Notes: generated by a model not told the origin, from the sequence alone. A stretch of 64,000 nt of DNA from Syntrophomonadaceae bacterium (GCA_012729505.1 JAAYDA010000037.1:38834-102833), one strand, 5' to 3'. Counted from the stretch's first letter, positions 52,227 to 62,666 are shown. A program made the numbers and translations.

Positions 52227-52452
52227 AACGCCTTTCTTGACCGAACTGACATGGAAATGGCGGCTGACAGACCCACATCGCCGGAGATAAAAACAAGTTC
52301 GGAATCAGCAGAGTTAGCCTATTAGCTGATATGCTGCTCATTATTTGTATGTGAATCCTTTACGAAGGAAAAATATTCACAATGATATATAATGAGCAAA
52401 GGAATAGAAAAACAAAGATGCCTGGAATATTGGAGAAATAGGAGGGAATGAT

Positions 52453-54108
52453 TTGACACGAAAAGTCTTGATAATAGGTGGAGTAGCTGGTGGCGCCAGT
52501 GCCGCTGCCAGATTGCGCAGATTGGACGAATCGGCTGAAATTATCATGTTTGAGCGGGGTGAGCACATTTCTTTTGCCAATTGCGGTTTGCCCTACTATG
52601 TGGGAGGAATCATTCCGGAACGGGATTCGCTGTTGGTTCAGACGCCTCGGGCTATGCAAAGAAGGTTTAATATCGATGTGCGCACTTTTAGTGAGGTGGT
52701 ACGCATCATACCGGCAGAGAAAAAAATCCGGGTGCGAAACCTGCTGGATGACTCTACGTATGAGGAAAATTATGATTATCTGGTGCTTTCGCCGGGAGCC
52801 ACGCCATTTAAACCACCGGTGCCGGGAATTGACTTGCCTAACGTGTTTACGGTGCGCAATATACCAGATAGTGATCAGATAAAAAATTGGGTAAGTGCCG
52901 AAAGGGCTGCAACAGCAGTTGTGGTAGGCGGAGGCTTTGTAGGTTTGGAAATGGCGGAAAATCTTATCCACGCAGGACTGAAGGTGGCCTTAGTAGAGGC
53001 GGGAGACCAGGTTATGATGCCACTTGATCGGGAGATGGCTAATATTGTGCATCGCTACCTTCGGCGTCGGGGCATTGCCTTATATTTGAGTGAACGTATG
53101 GTTTCCTGTGAAGGCGAAGGCCGGGTCAAGGAGGTAAAATTGGCCGGCGGAGGTGTTTTACCGGCTGATTTGGTAATATTGGGAACGGGTGTGCTGCCGG
53201 AGGCGGAGTTGGCCCGTGATGCCGGTTTAACTGTGGGACCAACCCGGGGAATAGCGGTTAATGAATACCTTCAGACATCTGATCCTTTCATCTATGCAGT
53301 TGGTGATGCTATTCAAGTCCAGAACTTTGTTAGTGGTATGGAGACTATGATTCCTCTAGCCGGACCGGCCAACAAGCAGGGCCGGATTGTTGCGGATAAT
53401 ATTTGTGGCCGGCCGTCAAAATATGAAGGCACTCTGGGGACTGCCATTGCCAAGATATTTGACATGGCGGTGGCAACAACGGGGCTGAATGAAAAGACGC
53501 TTAAGAAAATGGAGCAAAGATATGAGGTTTCCTATACTCACCCGGCACCTTACGCAACCTATTATCCCGGGGGGAGCTTTATGTCTATAAAGCTGATTTT
53601 TGATCCGGAGAACGGAAAAATCCTGGGTGCGCAGATTGTAGGCTATGAAGGTGTTGATAAACGGATCGACGTATTGGCCGCTTGTATCCGCAAGGGACTC
53701 AACGTTTTTGACCTGCAGGAGTTGGAGCTGGCCTACGCACCTCCGTTTTCATCAGCCAAGGATCCGGTTAATATGGCTGGTTATGTGGCCGGGAATATTA
53801 TCAATGGTGATGTGGACATTGTTCACTGGCATCAGATTGATGAGCTAAAGTCCCAGGGAGCCATCATTGTTGACGTCCGGACCAGGCATGAGCATTTAGA
53901 GGGGGCAATTCCTGGTGCAGTGAATATTCCGGTGGATAGCTTGCGTGATCGTATGAGTGAATTGCCCCGAGACAGTCAGATTGTCTTGTGCTGCCGGGTA
54001 GGTATGAGAGCGTATTATGCTTACCGAATCCTCAAGCAACATGGTTACACCCGGGCCAAGAATTTAAGCGGCGGATATCTTACCTATGATCCGGCTGTAA
54101 ACGGATAA
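52453..54108 (+). CDS. CoA-disulfide reductase/NADH oxidase-like flavoprotein with C-terminal rhodanese domain
   Basis: A 551-residue fusion. The N-terminal FAD-NAD(P)H disulfide reductase has GGVAGGASAAARLRR and the single active-site cysteine C44 in FANCGLPYY, typical of CoA-disulfide reductase (Nox-like). The rhodanese domain (from about 460) has catalytic Cys near 514 in CCRVGMRAYY. Such fusions reduce CoA-disulfides, polysulfides or persulfides. In a fermenting anaerobe it protects the CoA pool or handles sulfane sulfur. The start is a TTG at 52453 after GGAGGG at good spacing. Confidence 0.9.
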   Translation: MTRKVLIIGGVAGGASAAARLRRLDESAEIIMFERGEHISFANCGLPYYVGGIIPERDSLLVQTPRAMQRRFNIDVRTFSEVVRIIPAEKKIRVRNLLDDSTYEENYDYLVLSPGATPFKPPVPGIDLPNVFTVRNIPDSDQIKNWVSAERAATAVVVGGGFVGLEMAENLIHAGLKVALVEAGDQVMMPLDREMANIVHRYLRRRGIALYLSERMVSCEGEGRVKEVKLAGGGVLPADLVILGTGVLPEAELARDAGLTVGPTRGIAVNEYLQTSDPFIYAVGDAIQVQNFVSGMETMIPLAGPANKQGRIVADNICGRPSKYEGTLGTAIAKIFDMAVATTGLNEKTLKKMEQRYEVSYTHPAPYATYYPGGSFMSIKLIFDPENGKILGAQIVGYEGVDKRIDVLAACIRKGLNVFDLQELELAYAPPFSSAKDPVNMAGYVAGNIINGDVDIVHWHQIDELKSQGAIIVDVRTRHEHLEGAIPGAVNIPVDSLRDRMSELPRDSQIVLCCRVGMRAYYAYRILKQHGYTRAKNLSGGYLTYDPAVNG

Positions 54109-54111
54109 GTG

Positions 54112-54255
54112 TTAATCCCGGGGGCCTTTTTCCCATGAACGGCGGCCTTGGCGCAGCAACCAGCCACCGATAAAAAGACCGTTCAGGAATGCCCAGGGAA
54201 CAGTCAGCATTTCGTAATGAAAACCGGAACGATCATCATCGTCAAACATGCGCAT
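54112..54255 (-). CDS. 47-residue small membrane protein
   Basis: A short protein (MRMFDDDDRSGFHYEML, then VPWAFLNGLFIGGWLL and a basic tail). The hydrophobic stretch at residues 18-33 is long enough for one membrane pass and the N-terminus is acidic. ATG 54255 has AAGGAGG eight bases upstream, a perfect signal. It ends three bases from the convergent disulfide reductase gene. Function unknown; I did not recognise a family. Confidence 0.6.
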   Translation of the reverse strand: MRMFDDDDRSGFHYEMLTVPWAFLNGLFIGGWLLRQGRRSWEKGPRD

Positions 54256-54373
54256 ATGTCTTCGCCTCCTTTTTTGATATTTTTGGCCAATGGCTGGCAA
54301 AATATTTGAAATTGGAGAAGGAAGCTTGTACCAATGTTTTGACAGGAGATATTTGGCAAGGAGGTATCTGAAT

Positions 54374-54925
54374 ATGTATTGGGATAAAGCCGGGGAAGAA
54401 AACACGGACCAGACTATTGAGGCGGCGATGAAGCGGGCCCGGGAATTGAAGATCCGGCATATAGTAGTGGCTTCCTGCAGTGGAGCTTCCGCCTTGAAGA
54501 TGGCCGGCAAGGGGTTTGATTTGACTTGTGTTACTCACCATGTGGGATTTGCCGGGCCGGGAGTGGATGAGATGTCTGAAGAAATGAGGCAAAGGCTGGC
54601 GGGTATGGGAATCAAGGTTTTGACCACCACCCATTTGATGGCGGGAATTGACCGGGCGGCTCGCCTTCAGTTTGGAGGGGTTTATCCCGCGGAAATTGTG
54701 GCCCAGACTCTACGTATGTTCGGACAGGGGGTTAAAGTGGCGGTTGAGATTGCTTGTATGGCAAAGGATGCCGGGTTGATCCCCCATGATGCGGAAATAG
54801 TCTCTATAGGCGGAACTGCCGAAGGTGTTGATGCGGCGATAGTGGTTTTGCCGGCCCACTCCAACAAATTCTTTGAGAGCCAGATCCGGGAAATAATATG
54901 TATGCCCCGCAATAAAGCCAGATGA
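54374..54925 (+). CDS. Pyruvate kinase C-terminal-domain-like protein
   Basis: A 183-residue protein resembling the alpha/beta C-terminal domain of pyruvate kinase (MKRARELKIRHIVVASCSGASALKMA, then VGFAGPGVDEMSEEMRQRLAG, and SIGGTAEGVDAAIVVLPAHSNKFFESQIREIICMPR), a stand-alone family found in archaea and Clostridia. The catalytic barrel is absent, so it is not a pyruvate kinase. It may bind a phospholigand. ATG 54374 follows AAGGAGG by nine bases; divergent from the 47-residue peptide gene. Confidence 0.75.
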   Translation: MYWDKAGEENTDQTIEAAMKRARELKIRHIVVASCSGASALKMAGKGFDLTCVTHHVGFAGPGVDEMSEEMRQRLAGMGIKVLTTTHLMAGIDRAARLQFGGVYPAEIVAQTLRMFGQGVKVAVEIACMAKDAGLIPHDAEIVSIGGTAEGVDAAIVVLPAHSNKFFESQIREIICMPRNKAR

Positions 54926-55197
54926 TAAGGTGCGGGATGGCCCTGACAGTAAATGGAAGGCAGAGAGGCTGCTGAGGGTGAGGAACTGCTGAGCAGATCC
55001 CTTTCCCTGTTTGGGGAAATAACACCAATGAAATAATAGTAGTGGGCTTGAAATAAGAGGCCCTGGAAATAAAGCCGGGTAATTCTCAAATAATTCTGAT
55101 GAATTGCGGATGAACAACGCAAGTGTTACATTATGAAATAAAGGCGCATAATCTTTTCAGCAAAGATGTAATTCCGGTTTTACCGGCAGGAGAAAAT

Positions 55198-57198
55198 ATG
55201 AGAGAAAAAAAGAAAAAACGTATTTTACCACGCTCCCTTATTAAGGGATTGAGTGAAGATATAAAGAGCCTGGTTAAGACTAATGAGGGCCTGTTGCTGG
55301 CTCTGGAGATAATTGATGAAATACCTCCCGAGCTTAGGGCTCTGGTTGTTGATGGACTGTCATCTTCCGGCAGCCAGGAAATGGCGGATTTCTTTCATGT
55401 ACTGATTGCAGAATACGGTAAGGAATTGGAGAGTGTCTGTCATCGCGGCCTGGAGAAACTACAGATGAAGGGCTTGGATATAATCGCGCCGGCTCCCCCG
55501 GCGGGCAGGTTTTTTCAAGCTTATGTTACTCGAACCCGGCACACCGGGCAGGTAACTCTTGATGTAGCCTGGGAGAACGACGAGGGCCTTCTGGATGTGG
55601 AGTGTTTCTTTCTGTCATACAATGCAGACGGAATTCACGGATTTTTCGTTATTTCCGAGATGCCCATATCAGAATATGAAGCCGACCGAAGGATGCTCCC
55701 TGATATGGTGCGCATTGATTATAATGAAGCTTGTTTTATGATTCATGATGCCCATGCTTACAATGTCAACTACTTGACCCGAGCGGCTCTGGGGAAATTC
55801 ATTTACGGCAAATACCTGGCGAAGGACCATGAGCTGGGAGCAGGGGAGCAAATAGAACTGATGCGGAGACTAACTCCGGAGCTTGATTCTCGGGAGTTGG
55901 TGAATACTTTCTTCTATGCTCAAAGGTATAAAGATCGTACTTTCATCAATTCAATAATTGTTGATGTCCATTCCCGCCAGGCCATATTGGGGCAAATAGA
56001 TGGTATTCTCCGGCCTGAAAACATGATGGTCGAAGGGCGGGCTATCGAAGTAAAGATTTTCAAAAATCATAGCACAGTCATGGCTTACGGTATTCATGTG
56101 GAGGAAGGAGACCTGATCCGTTATGATTCTACCTTTCATCTGCATAGAAGGGGAGCCCGTTGGTTTATTGATGCTCTGCATATTGACAATATTACTGCTA
56201 TGAATGATGGAATTAAGGAGAGTCCCTTTGAGGACAAGATTTATTGTTTCGTCTATGAGATTTTAGATTTGGACTGCCTTTTTGAAAACTTAGAGGATAT
56301 CGACGATATTCGGGAGGTAGGCGAGCTTCCTTTTGGGGTGCATCTGCGCATAAATCAGCCGGAAAATTCCGGTCATAGACAGGGAATTTTCTTTCTTTCA
56401 GATATACTGTCTGATGTGGTCATCAATGGTGAGGAGATGGTGATTATTGCCCGGGAGATGGAAAATGTAATCGAGATTGATGCGATACTCAGGCAGGAGG
56501 GGGCAGCAGGACTTTTATCGCGCCACGAAGTTGATATAATTACCGCTTATACTTACCTCTCCGGGCAGTATTTAAGCTTTGATAATATGTTGCGTCAGGA
56601 AAACCAGGAGCTGCTCTTTGAAGACGGTCTCAGACTGGTGACAGCCCGATACGCTATCAAGGACAAAGAGCGGGTAAAGGCCAAGCTGAACAGGCTCAAT
56701 AGCTATTCATATCAGTTCCCCGGAGATTTTGAGGTTTTTTACGAATGTGAGGAGCGGTATCCCAAAGCATTGCGGGCTGAATATGTATTGGGAAACAACT
56801 GGGTAACGGTTTCAGCATTCGGGGATAACGAATTGAGCCGGGTCAGAGAAAGGTTCGAAAGCGGTCTGCGGGATTGTCTGGAATTTGAGGGGACCCAGAT
56901 CAAGTGTGAGGGAATCTTTGAGATAATTACTGCAGATGTGAGGAAACAGCATCCTGACCTGGAAAACAGGCTGAAACGGGCTTATCTTGAGAAATGGTTC
57001 AGATCCAATCTTAAACCTCTGCGCGGCATGACTCCTCGTGAGGCGGCTAAAAGCGTGGAAGGCAAGCGCCTGCTTTGGAGCATGTTCAAGGATATGAGAC
57101 GCAACGAAAAGTTTCGGAAGAATATGGGAGTTCGCAGTGTAATTGACCTCAAGCAATATATGCAAAAGGTAGAGATTGAAAAAGAGATCCGATCCTAG
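55198..57198 (+). CDS. Large hypothetical protein
   Basis: A 666-residue cytoplasmic protein I do not recognise. Visible: a basic start (MREKKKKRILPRSLIKG), a long mixed alpha/beta middle with several acidic repeats (ENLEDIDDIREVGELPFGVHLR), and a C-terminal segment WFRSNLKPLRGMTPREAAKSVEGKRLLWSMFKDM that resembles a short helical motif found at the end of unrelated bacterial proteins with an MTPREA-type signature. No signal peptide or membrane segment. ATG 55198 has AGGAG five bases before it; the frame is open further upstream at GTG 55123 without a binding site. A MITE-like element follows it. Confidence 0.6.
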   Translation: MREKKKKRILPRSLIKGLSEDIKSLVKTNEGLLLALEIIDEIPPELRALVVDGLSSSGSQEMADFFHVLIAEYGKELESVCHRGLEKLQMKGLDIIAPAPPAGRFFQAYVTRTRHTGQVTLDVAWENDEGLLDVECFFLSYNADGIHGFFVISEMPISEYEADRRMLPDMVRIDYNEACFMIHDAHAYNVNYLTRAALGKFIYGKYLAKDHELGAGEQIELMRRLTPELDSRELVNTFFYAQRYKDRTFINSIIVDVHSRQAILGQIDGILRPENMMVEGRAIEVKIFKNHSTVMAYGIHVEEGDLIRYDSTFHLHRRGARWFIDALHIDNITAMNDGIKESPFEDKIYCFVYEILDLDCLFENLEDIDDIREVGELPFGVHLRINQPENSGHRQGIFFLSDILSDVVINGEEMVIIAREMENVIEIDAILRQEGAAGLLSRHEVDIITAYTYLSGQYLSFDNMLRQENQELLFEDGLRLVTARYAIKDKERVKAKLNRLNSYSYQFPGDFEVFYECEERYPKALRAEYVLGNNWVTVSAFGDNELSRVRERFESGLRDCLEFEGTQIKCEGIFEIITADVRKQHPDLENRLKRAYLEKWFRSNLKPLRGMTPREAAKSVEGKRLLWSMFKDMRRNEKFRKNMGVRSVIDLKQYMQKVEIEKEIRS

Positions 57199-57213
57199 GT
57201 GGTTAATGCTGCC

Positions 57214-57434
57214 CATGGTCAGGAAAATGGTCATATCAGGACTAGCGGGAGGTACAAATATTTAGGGAGAGCTTTGGCTCCTGCCGGAAATCACCCCGGG
57301 CCTTCAAAAAGCACTAAAAAAAATCATAATTAATCAGCGTAAATCAGCGTCTAGAAACCCCCGAGGTGAAGCACGAATCCCTTTAAGAGAATTCGGCTCC
57401 CGCAGTGATGACCATTACATTATAGCTGATCAAC
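57214..57434. mobile_element. MITE-like element, family 2, short copy
   Basis: Left end TGGTCAGGAAAATGGTCAT matches the left end of the full copy (TTGGTCAGGGAAAATGTCATG), and the right end (57406-57435) is its inverted partner. Hairpin 57368-57402 is shared with the 30309 fragment. No coding potential. It sits between the large hypothetical gene and the T-box remnant. Confidence 0.65.
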
Positions 57435-57489
57435 AGGGCGTGTAATCGGTGCTTGACATGAAGCGGCAAATTCCATATACTTTTATAAA

Positions 57490-57579
57490 ACTTTCGCGTC
57501 TTCCGTAGGTTTGGCTATTTTGCAAAGCCCTCTCGTCCCTGGCTTGAGAGCTGGGTTGAAGAGGGTTTGTTTAATTATT
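57490..57579 (+). promoter_or_regulatory. Terminator-like T-box remnant upstream of ilvE
   Basis: CTCTCGTCCC (57530-57539), the conserved 3' arm of T-box antiterminators, is followed by a stem AAGCCCTC/GAGGGTTT and a T-rich tail. The AGGGTGGTACCGCG arm and a stem I are missing. The left end of a dispersed repeat lies in the T-tract. Likely the decayed leader of the ilv genes. Confidence 0.5.
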
Positions 57580-57715
57580 TTTATCCGATGACTAATCTGC
57601 CCTAAGCCCCCCGCCTCTATAGGCGGCGGGTGTCCAAGGGCAGTTAAGTCCCTGGATCCGTGCGACTAAGATTCAGATGGAGTCAAAACTCCACCTGAAT
57701 CAAGTCTTACTTTAT
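57580..57715 (+). repeat. Dispersed hairpin repeat, copy 6
   Basis: Full copy, 126 bp between TTTAT pentamers; nearly identical to copy 4 outside the tip region. It begins inside the T-tract of the T-box-like terminator and ends about 200 bp before ilvE. The rest of the gap (57716-57921) shows nothing recognised. Confidence 0.92.
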
Positions 57716-57921
57716 TTCACTCGATTATTCTGTGGCAGCTTATGGGTACTGGCCGGCTGTATTTTTCAGATGGATACCCAGGTTCGCCCCCTCCTCAGGG
57801 TACACCTGATGCTAAAAGTCTATATATCCGTTAAATTACGATTCGGAAAGCTTTATCCAGGTTCGAATTGCGTTAACATGAATTCTAAATATATTTATTA
57901 ATTGGAAGGGAGATGTTTCTC

Positions 57922-58794
57922 GTGGGATTTATCGTTTATCTGAACGGGAAGTTCGTACCTGAGGAAGAGGCTAAGGTATCAGTATTTGATCATGGTTTTC
58001 TGTATGGTGATGGTGTATTTGAGGGTATCCGCGCTTATCATGGTTGTATATTCAAGCTGCAGGAACACATCCGGCGTTTATATGATTCAGCCAAGGCGAT
58101 TAATCTGGAGATTTCCCTCACTCAGGAAGAGATGATGGAAATTGTGAAGGAGACCTGCCGTAAGAACAATCTTAAAGATTCCTATATAAGACTTATCGTT
58201 TCTCGCGGCAAAGGAGATTTAGGGCTGGATCCGCGAAAATGTGCCAACCCCAGCATTATATGTATTGCGGCTTCCATCAGTCTTTATCCTCCTGAGCTTT
58301 ATCAGACCGGACTCAGTGTAATTACGGTACCTACCCGGCGCAATATCGCCGAAGGGGTCAACCCTCGTATCAAGAGCTTGAATTACTTAAATAACATAAT
58401 GGCCAGAATGGAAGCTACTCTGGCCGGTGTGGAAGAGGCTATTCTTCTCACCCAAGAGGGCTATGTGGCTGAGTGTACCGGTGATAATATCTTTATGGTG
58501 CGTGATGGAGTAATAAAAACCCCGGCCATTCATCTGGGAATGCTGGAGGGGGTTACCCGCAATTCGGTTATTGAATTAGCCAAAAAACGAGGTATTGTTG
58601 TAGAAGAAACGGTTTTGACCCGTTTTGATTTCTTTACTGCCGACGAATGCTGGCTGACCGGCACTGCTGCCGAGCTTATTCCTGTGGTGAACATTGACGG
58701 CCGTCCCATTGGCAGTGGAAAGCCGGGGCCAATGTTTGCGGCGCTGTTGGAAGATTATCGTGAAGTTGTTAAACATGAGGGAAGCCAAATATAA
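57922..58794 (+). CDS. ilvE: Branched-chain amino acid aminotransferase
   Basis: A class IV aminotransferase of about 290 residues, transferring the amino group for leucine, isoleucine and valine. The fold signature is FDHGFLYGDGVFEGIRAYHG, with the PLP lysine in PRIKSLNYLNNIMA (Lys in IKSLNY) and the Glu-rich EGYVAECTGDNIFMV. The likely start is GTG 57922, nine bases after GGAAGGGAG; ATG 57913 lies directly against that site. First gene of ilvE-D-B-N-C. Confidence 0.92.
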   Translation: MGFIVYLNGKFVPEEEAKVSVFDHGFLYGDGVFEGIRAYHGCIFKLQEHIRRLYDSAKAINLEISLTQEEMMEIVKETCRKNNLKDSYIRLIVSRGKGDLGLDPRKCANPSIICIAASISLYPPELYQTGLSVITVPTRRNIAEGVNPRIKSLNYLNNIMARMEATLAGVEEAILLTQEGYVAECTGDNIFMVRDGVIKTPAIHLGMLEGVTRNSVIELAKKRGIVVEETVLTRFDFFTADECWLTGTAAELIPVVNIDGRPIGSGKPGPMFAALLEDYREVVKHEGSQI

Positions 58795-58817
58795 CTAAGT
58801 GACCGGGAGGTATGAGC

Positions 58818-60479
58818 ATGAAAAGTGATAGAGTCAGGCAGGGTATTGAAAAAGCGCCCCATCGATCTCTGTTTAAAGCCTTGGGATTAACTGATGCCGA
58901 GATAAACCGTCCGTTGATCGGGGTGGTTAATTCGGCTAATGAGATTGTGCCGGGGCATATTAACCTGGACAAGATTGCTGAGGCGGTAAAAGCCGGGGTT
59001 AGAATGGCTGGTGGCACGCCCCTTGAGTTTTCTACCATTGGGGTTTGTGACGGAATCGCCATGAACCATATCGGCATGAAATACAGTCTGGGCAGTCGGG
59101 AATTGATTGCCGATTCGGTAGAGATAATGGCAACTGCTCATGCCTTTGATGCACTGGTTTTCATCCCTAACTGTGACAAGGTTGTACCGGGAATGTTAAT
59201 GGCAGCTGCGCGGCTAAACCTTCCCAGCATCTTTATTAGTGGCGGCCCAATGCTGGCCGGCAGCTTTAAAGGGCAGAGAGTCAGTCTTAACAATGTTTTT
59301 GTCGGCGTTGGGGCAGTGGCCGGTGGCAAAATGACACCTGAAGAAATGACTCTTTTGGAAGAGGTAGCATGTTCCGGATGTGGTTCGTGTGCCGGTATGT
59401 TTACGGCCAACAGCATGAACTGTTTGACGGAGGCTTTAGGAATGGGCCTGCCCGGCAATGGGACTATACCTGCCGTACATGCGGCGCGTATTCGCCTGGC
59501 TAAAGAAGCTGGCATGAAGATAATGGAGCTCCTTGAAAAGGATATAAAGCCTTTGGATATTATGACCAGAGATGCTTTTGAGAATGCCCTGACTCTGGAT
59601 ATGGCTTTGGGGTGTTCCACCAACACGGTTTTGCATTTGTTTGCCATAGCATATGAGGCCGGTATCCATCTGAACCTGGAGATGGTCAATGAAGTTAGTG
59701 GCCGGACTCCCCATTTGTGTAAGCTAGATCCCGCCGGTACTGATTTCATCGAGGATCTTCAGGAGGCTGGCGGTATACTTATGGTAATGAAAAGATTATC
59801 GGAAAAAAGCCTCATTAATATAGATCTTCCAACGGTTACCGGCTTAACAGTCGGAGAAAACATGGCCGAAGTCCGGAGCTTCCGAGACGATATTATTCGG
59901 CCTATGGATAATCCTTATAGCCCTACGGGTGGGCTGGCGGTTTTGTTCGGCAATTTAGCGCCGGAGGGAGCCGTTGTGAAGCAGGGAGCGGTTGAAAAAG
60001 AAATGCTGGTTCACCAGGGACCGGCCCGGGTTTTCGAAGCTGAGGAAGAAGCGGTGGAGGCCATAATGGGCCAAAAGATTAAACCTGGTGATGTAATAGT
60101 TATCAGATATGAAGGTCCCCGGGGTGGCCCGGGAATGCGGGAGATGCTGACTCCTACCTCGGCTATTGCCGGTATGGGTCTGGACCGGGAAGTGGCTTTA
60201 ATAACTGATGGCCGTTTTTCCGGTGCTACTAAAGGAGCTTCTATTGGCCATGTTTCACCAGAAGCTGCAGCCGGCGGGATAATAGCCTTGGTTAATGAGG
60301 GCGATATCATCAGCATAGATATACCGGCCCGGAAGCTGGAGCTGCTGGTAGATGACCAGGTTCTGGAACGGCGCAGGGCAACATGGAAAGCTGGGGAGCC
60401 TAAGATAAAGACAGGTTATATGCGGCGCTATGCCGAGATGGTTCAATCGGCCAGCAGGGGTGCCGTATTTCCCAGATAG
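58818..60479 (+). CDS. ilvD: Dihydroxy-acid dehydratase
   Basis: A 553-residue iron-sulfur dehydratase converting dihydroxy-acids to 2-oxo-acids. Cysteine ligands appear in NCDKVVPGM and [19 protein letters not shown]; the C-terminal part has [20 protein letters not shown] and IGHVSPEAA. The ATG at 58818 lies seven bases after GGGAGG; an ATG at 58812 is too close. It is 23 bases downstream of ilvE. Confidence 0.96.
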   Translation: MKSDRVRQGIEKAPHRSLFKALGLTDAEINRPLIGVVNSANEIVPGHINLDKIAEAVKAGVRMAGGTPLEFSTIGVCDGIAMNHIGMKYSLGSRELIADSVEIMATAHAFDALVFIPNCDKVVPGMLMAAARLNLPSIFISGGPMLAGSFKGQRVSLNNVFVGVGAVAGGKMTPEEMTLLEEVACSGCGSCAGMFTANSMNCLTEALGMGLPGNGTIPAVHAARIRLAKEAGMKIMELLEKDIKPLDIMTRDAFENALTLDMALGCSTNTVLHLFAIAYEAGIHLNLEMVNEVSGRTPHLCKLDPAGTDFIEDLQEAGGILMVMKRLSEKSLINIDLPTVTGLTVGENMAEVRSFRDDIIRPMDNPYSPTGGLAVLFGNLAPEGAVVKQGAVEKEMLVHQGPARVFEAEEEAVEAIMGQKIKPGDVIVIRYEGPRGGPGMREMLTPTSAIAGMGLDREVALITDGRFSGATKGASIGHVSPEAAAGGIIALVNEGDIISIDIPARKLELLVDDQVLERRRATWKAGEPKIKTGYMRRYAEMVQSASRGAVFPR

Positions 60480-60499
60480 GTATTGAAGGAGGTGACATC

Positions 60500-62182
60500 A
60501 TGAGGCTGACTGGGACTGATATTTTTATTAAGGGCCTCAAAAACGAAGGTGTAGACGTGATATTTGGTTATCCTGGGGGAGGAGTTCTGCCAATTTATGA
60601 CGGGCTGTACGCTTCAGATATTCGTCATATTTTGGTGCGTCATGAACAGGGGGCGGCTCACGCTGCCGATGCCTATGCTCGGGTTACCGGCAAGGTAGGG
60701 GTTTGCCTGGCTACTTCAGGGCCGGGAGCAACTAACCTGGTTACGGGGATTGCCAATGCCTATATGGACTCCATCCCTATGGTGGCCTTCACCGGGCAGG
60801 TAACGATTCCCCTGATAGGCAGGGATGCCTTCCAGGAAGCGGATATTACTGGAATAACATTGCCGATTACCAAACATAATTATTTGGTCAAAAATATTCG
60901 GGATTTGCCCCGTATCATCAAAGAAGCATTTTTTATTGCCCGTACCAACCGGCCGGGGCCGGTGGTGGTTGACCTGCCCAAAGATGTTATGGCACAGGAA
61001 ATCGATTTTCTGGATGATGAGATTGAAATGTCCCTGCGTGGTTACAGGATTCTGAAAAGCGCTAATACCGGTCAGGTGTTAGCAGCCGCCAAAGCCATTG
61101 ACGAAGCGGCTCGCCCCTTAATCTATGCCGGAGGCGGGGTTATCAGCTCGGAAGCATCTTCTGAGCTGACAGAATTGGCCGGGAAGATGCAGATTCCGGT
61201 AGTCACCACTTTGATGGGGTTGGGGTGTTTTCCGGGAACTAATCCACTCTTTCTGGGGATGCTGGGGATGCATGGCACCGGAGCTGCCAACTATGCCGTC
61301 AGTGAATGTGATCTGCTGATCGCGATTGGAGTTCGCTTTGACGATAGAGTAACCGGGAATTTGAATACTTTCGCGCCCCATGCCCGGGTTATTCATATCG
61401 ACATTGACGCTGCGGAAATCGGCAAAAACGTGGGGCCGCATATTCCCATTGTGGGCGACGTAAAGCAGGTTCTGAGCGAAGTAATCCCCCGGTTAAAAGA
61501 AAGAGGAGGGCAAACCTCGTGGCATGAACAGCTTAGATCCTGGAAAGAAAACTATCCTCTGGGGTATGAAAGCCGGGAAGATTGTCTTATGCCTCAGTTT
61601 GTCATTGAAAAAATATATGAGATTACCGAAGGCAAGGCTATAATTACTACAGAAGTAGGCCAGCATCAGATGTGGACTGCTCAGTATTACAAGTTTGATA
61701 AACCCCGTACTTTTGTGACGTCAGGTGGTCTGGGTACCATGGGCTTTGGTCTGCCGGCGGCAGTGGGGGCTCAGGTGGCCTGCCCCGAGGCTACCGTAAT
61801 TGATATAGCCGGAGATGGCAGTATTCAAATGAACATACAGGAAATGTGTACGGCGGTGGAACAAAAGCTTCCCATTATCATCTGCATCATGAACAATCGG
61901 TATTTGGGCATGGTCCGGCAATGGCAGGAGTTATTCTATGATCGCCGCTACTCATTCGTGGATATTGAGCATCAACCTGATTTTGTCAAGCTGGCTGAAG
62001 CCTATGGAGCAGTGGGAATGCGGGTTGCCAAGCCTTCTGAAGTTGAACCCGCCTTGCGCAAGGCTATGGAGATCAAGGACAGACCGACTATGATTGACTT
62101 CAGGGTGGAGAGGGAAGCCAACGTTTATCCTATGGTCCCGCCTGGAGGCAGTTTAAATGCGATGTTAGGGGAGGGCATGTGA
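60500..62182 (+). CDS. ilvB: Acetolactate synthase, large catalytic subunit
   Basis: A 560-residue TPP enzyme making acetolactate or acetohydroxybutyrate. Catalytic Glu49 is in [15 protein letters not shown]; the TPP motif is [11 protein letters not shown] with [12 protein letters not shown]; the FAD-binding region lies between. The C-terminal LGEGM end is standard. Starts after AAGGAGG with proper spacing, 20 bases after ilvD. Forms a complex with IlvN. Confidence 0.96.
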   Translation: MRLTGTDIFIKGLKNEGVDVIFGYPGGGVLPIYDGLYASDIRHILVRHEQGAAHAADAYARVTGKVGVCLATSGPGATNLVTGIANAYMDSIPMVAFTGQVTIPLIGRDAFQEADITGITLPITKHNYLVKNIRDLPRIIKEAFFIARTNRPGPVVVDLPKDVMAQEIDFLDDEIEMSLRGYRILKSANTGQVLAAAKAIDEAARPLIYAGGGVISSEASSELTELAGKMQIPVVTTLMGLGCFPGTNPLFLGMLGMHGTGAANYAVSECDLLIAIGVRFDDRVTGNLNTFAPHARVIHIDIDAAEIGKNVGPHIPIVGDVKQVLSEVIPRLKERGGQTSWHEQLRSWKENYPLGYESREDCLMPQFVIEKIYEITEGKAIITTEVGQHQMWTAQYYKFDKPRTFVTSGGLGTMGFGLPAAVGAQVACPEATVIDIAGDGSIQMNIQEMCTAVEQKLPIIICIMNNRYLGMVRQWQELFYDRRYSFVDIEHQPDFVKLAEAYGAVGMRVAKPSEVEPALRKAMEIKDRPTMIDFRVEREANVYPMVPPGGSLNAMLGEGM

Positions 62183-62183
62183 T

Positions 62184-62666
62184 ATGAAACATACTCTTTC
62201 AGTTACAGTCGACAACCATCCCGGTGTTCTGACCCGGGTTGCTACTCTGTTTCGGCGGCGCGGCTATAATATTGACAGCCTGACTGTGGGAAGAACTGAG
62301 GATCCGGCTATATCTCGCATGACTATTGTTGTGGACGGGGATGAGAGTATTCTGGAACAGGTTACCAAGCAGCTTCACAAGCTGATTGAAGTATATAAAA
62401 TCCTGGACATAACCAGTGAACCATCAGTGGATCGGGAGCTGGCACTGTTCAAAGTAAAGTCTGATCCTCAGGTCCGGGGCGAAATAATGCAGATTGTAGA
62501 TATATTCCGGGCCCACATTGTGGATATTGGGCGAAAAAGCCTGGTTATTGAAGTTACCGGTGATGAATCGAAAATAAGTGCCCTGGAAGATTCCCTGCGG
62601 GCTTTTGGCATTATTGAGATGGTCAGAACTGGTAAGGTTGCAATGATACGGGGTTATAAGGGATAA
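62184..62666 (+). CDS. ilvN: Acetolactate synthase, small regulatory subunit
   Basis: A 160-residue ACT-domain regulatory subunit that gives valine feedback control. The N-terminal ACT domain (SVTVDNHPGVLTRVATLFRRRGYNIDSLTVG) and the C-terminal ALS-type half (VEVTGDESKISALEDSLRAFGI) are both complete. It begins one base after the ilvB stop codon, so the two subunits are translationally coupled. Confidence 0.95.
   Translation: MKHTLSVTVDNHPGVLTRVATLFRRRGYNIDSLTVGRTEDPAISRMTIVVDGDESILEQVTKQLHKLIEVYKILDITSEPSVDRELALFKVKSDPQVRGEIMQIVDIFRAHIVDIGRKSLVIEVTGDESKISALEDSLRAFGIIEMVRTGKVAMIRGYKG

Noticed and set aside
54374..54925. Truncated pyruvate kinase
   Set aside because: The stand-alone C-domain is a known separate family and the gene has its own ribosome binding site and no remnant of the barrel.
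57677..57901. Frame with the start MESKLHLNQVLLY, also seen on the minus strand near 19220
   Set aside because: It arises from the second hairpin of the dispersed repeat; it has no conserved ribosome binding site and reads into unrelated sequence after each copy.
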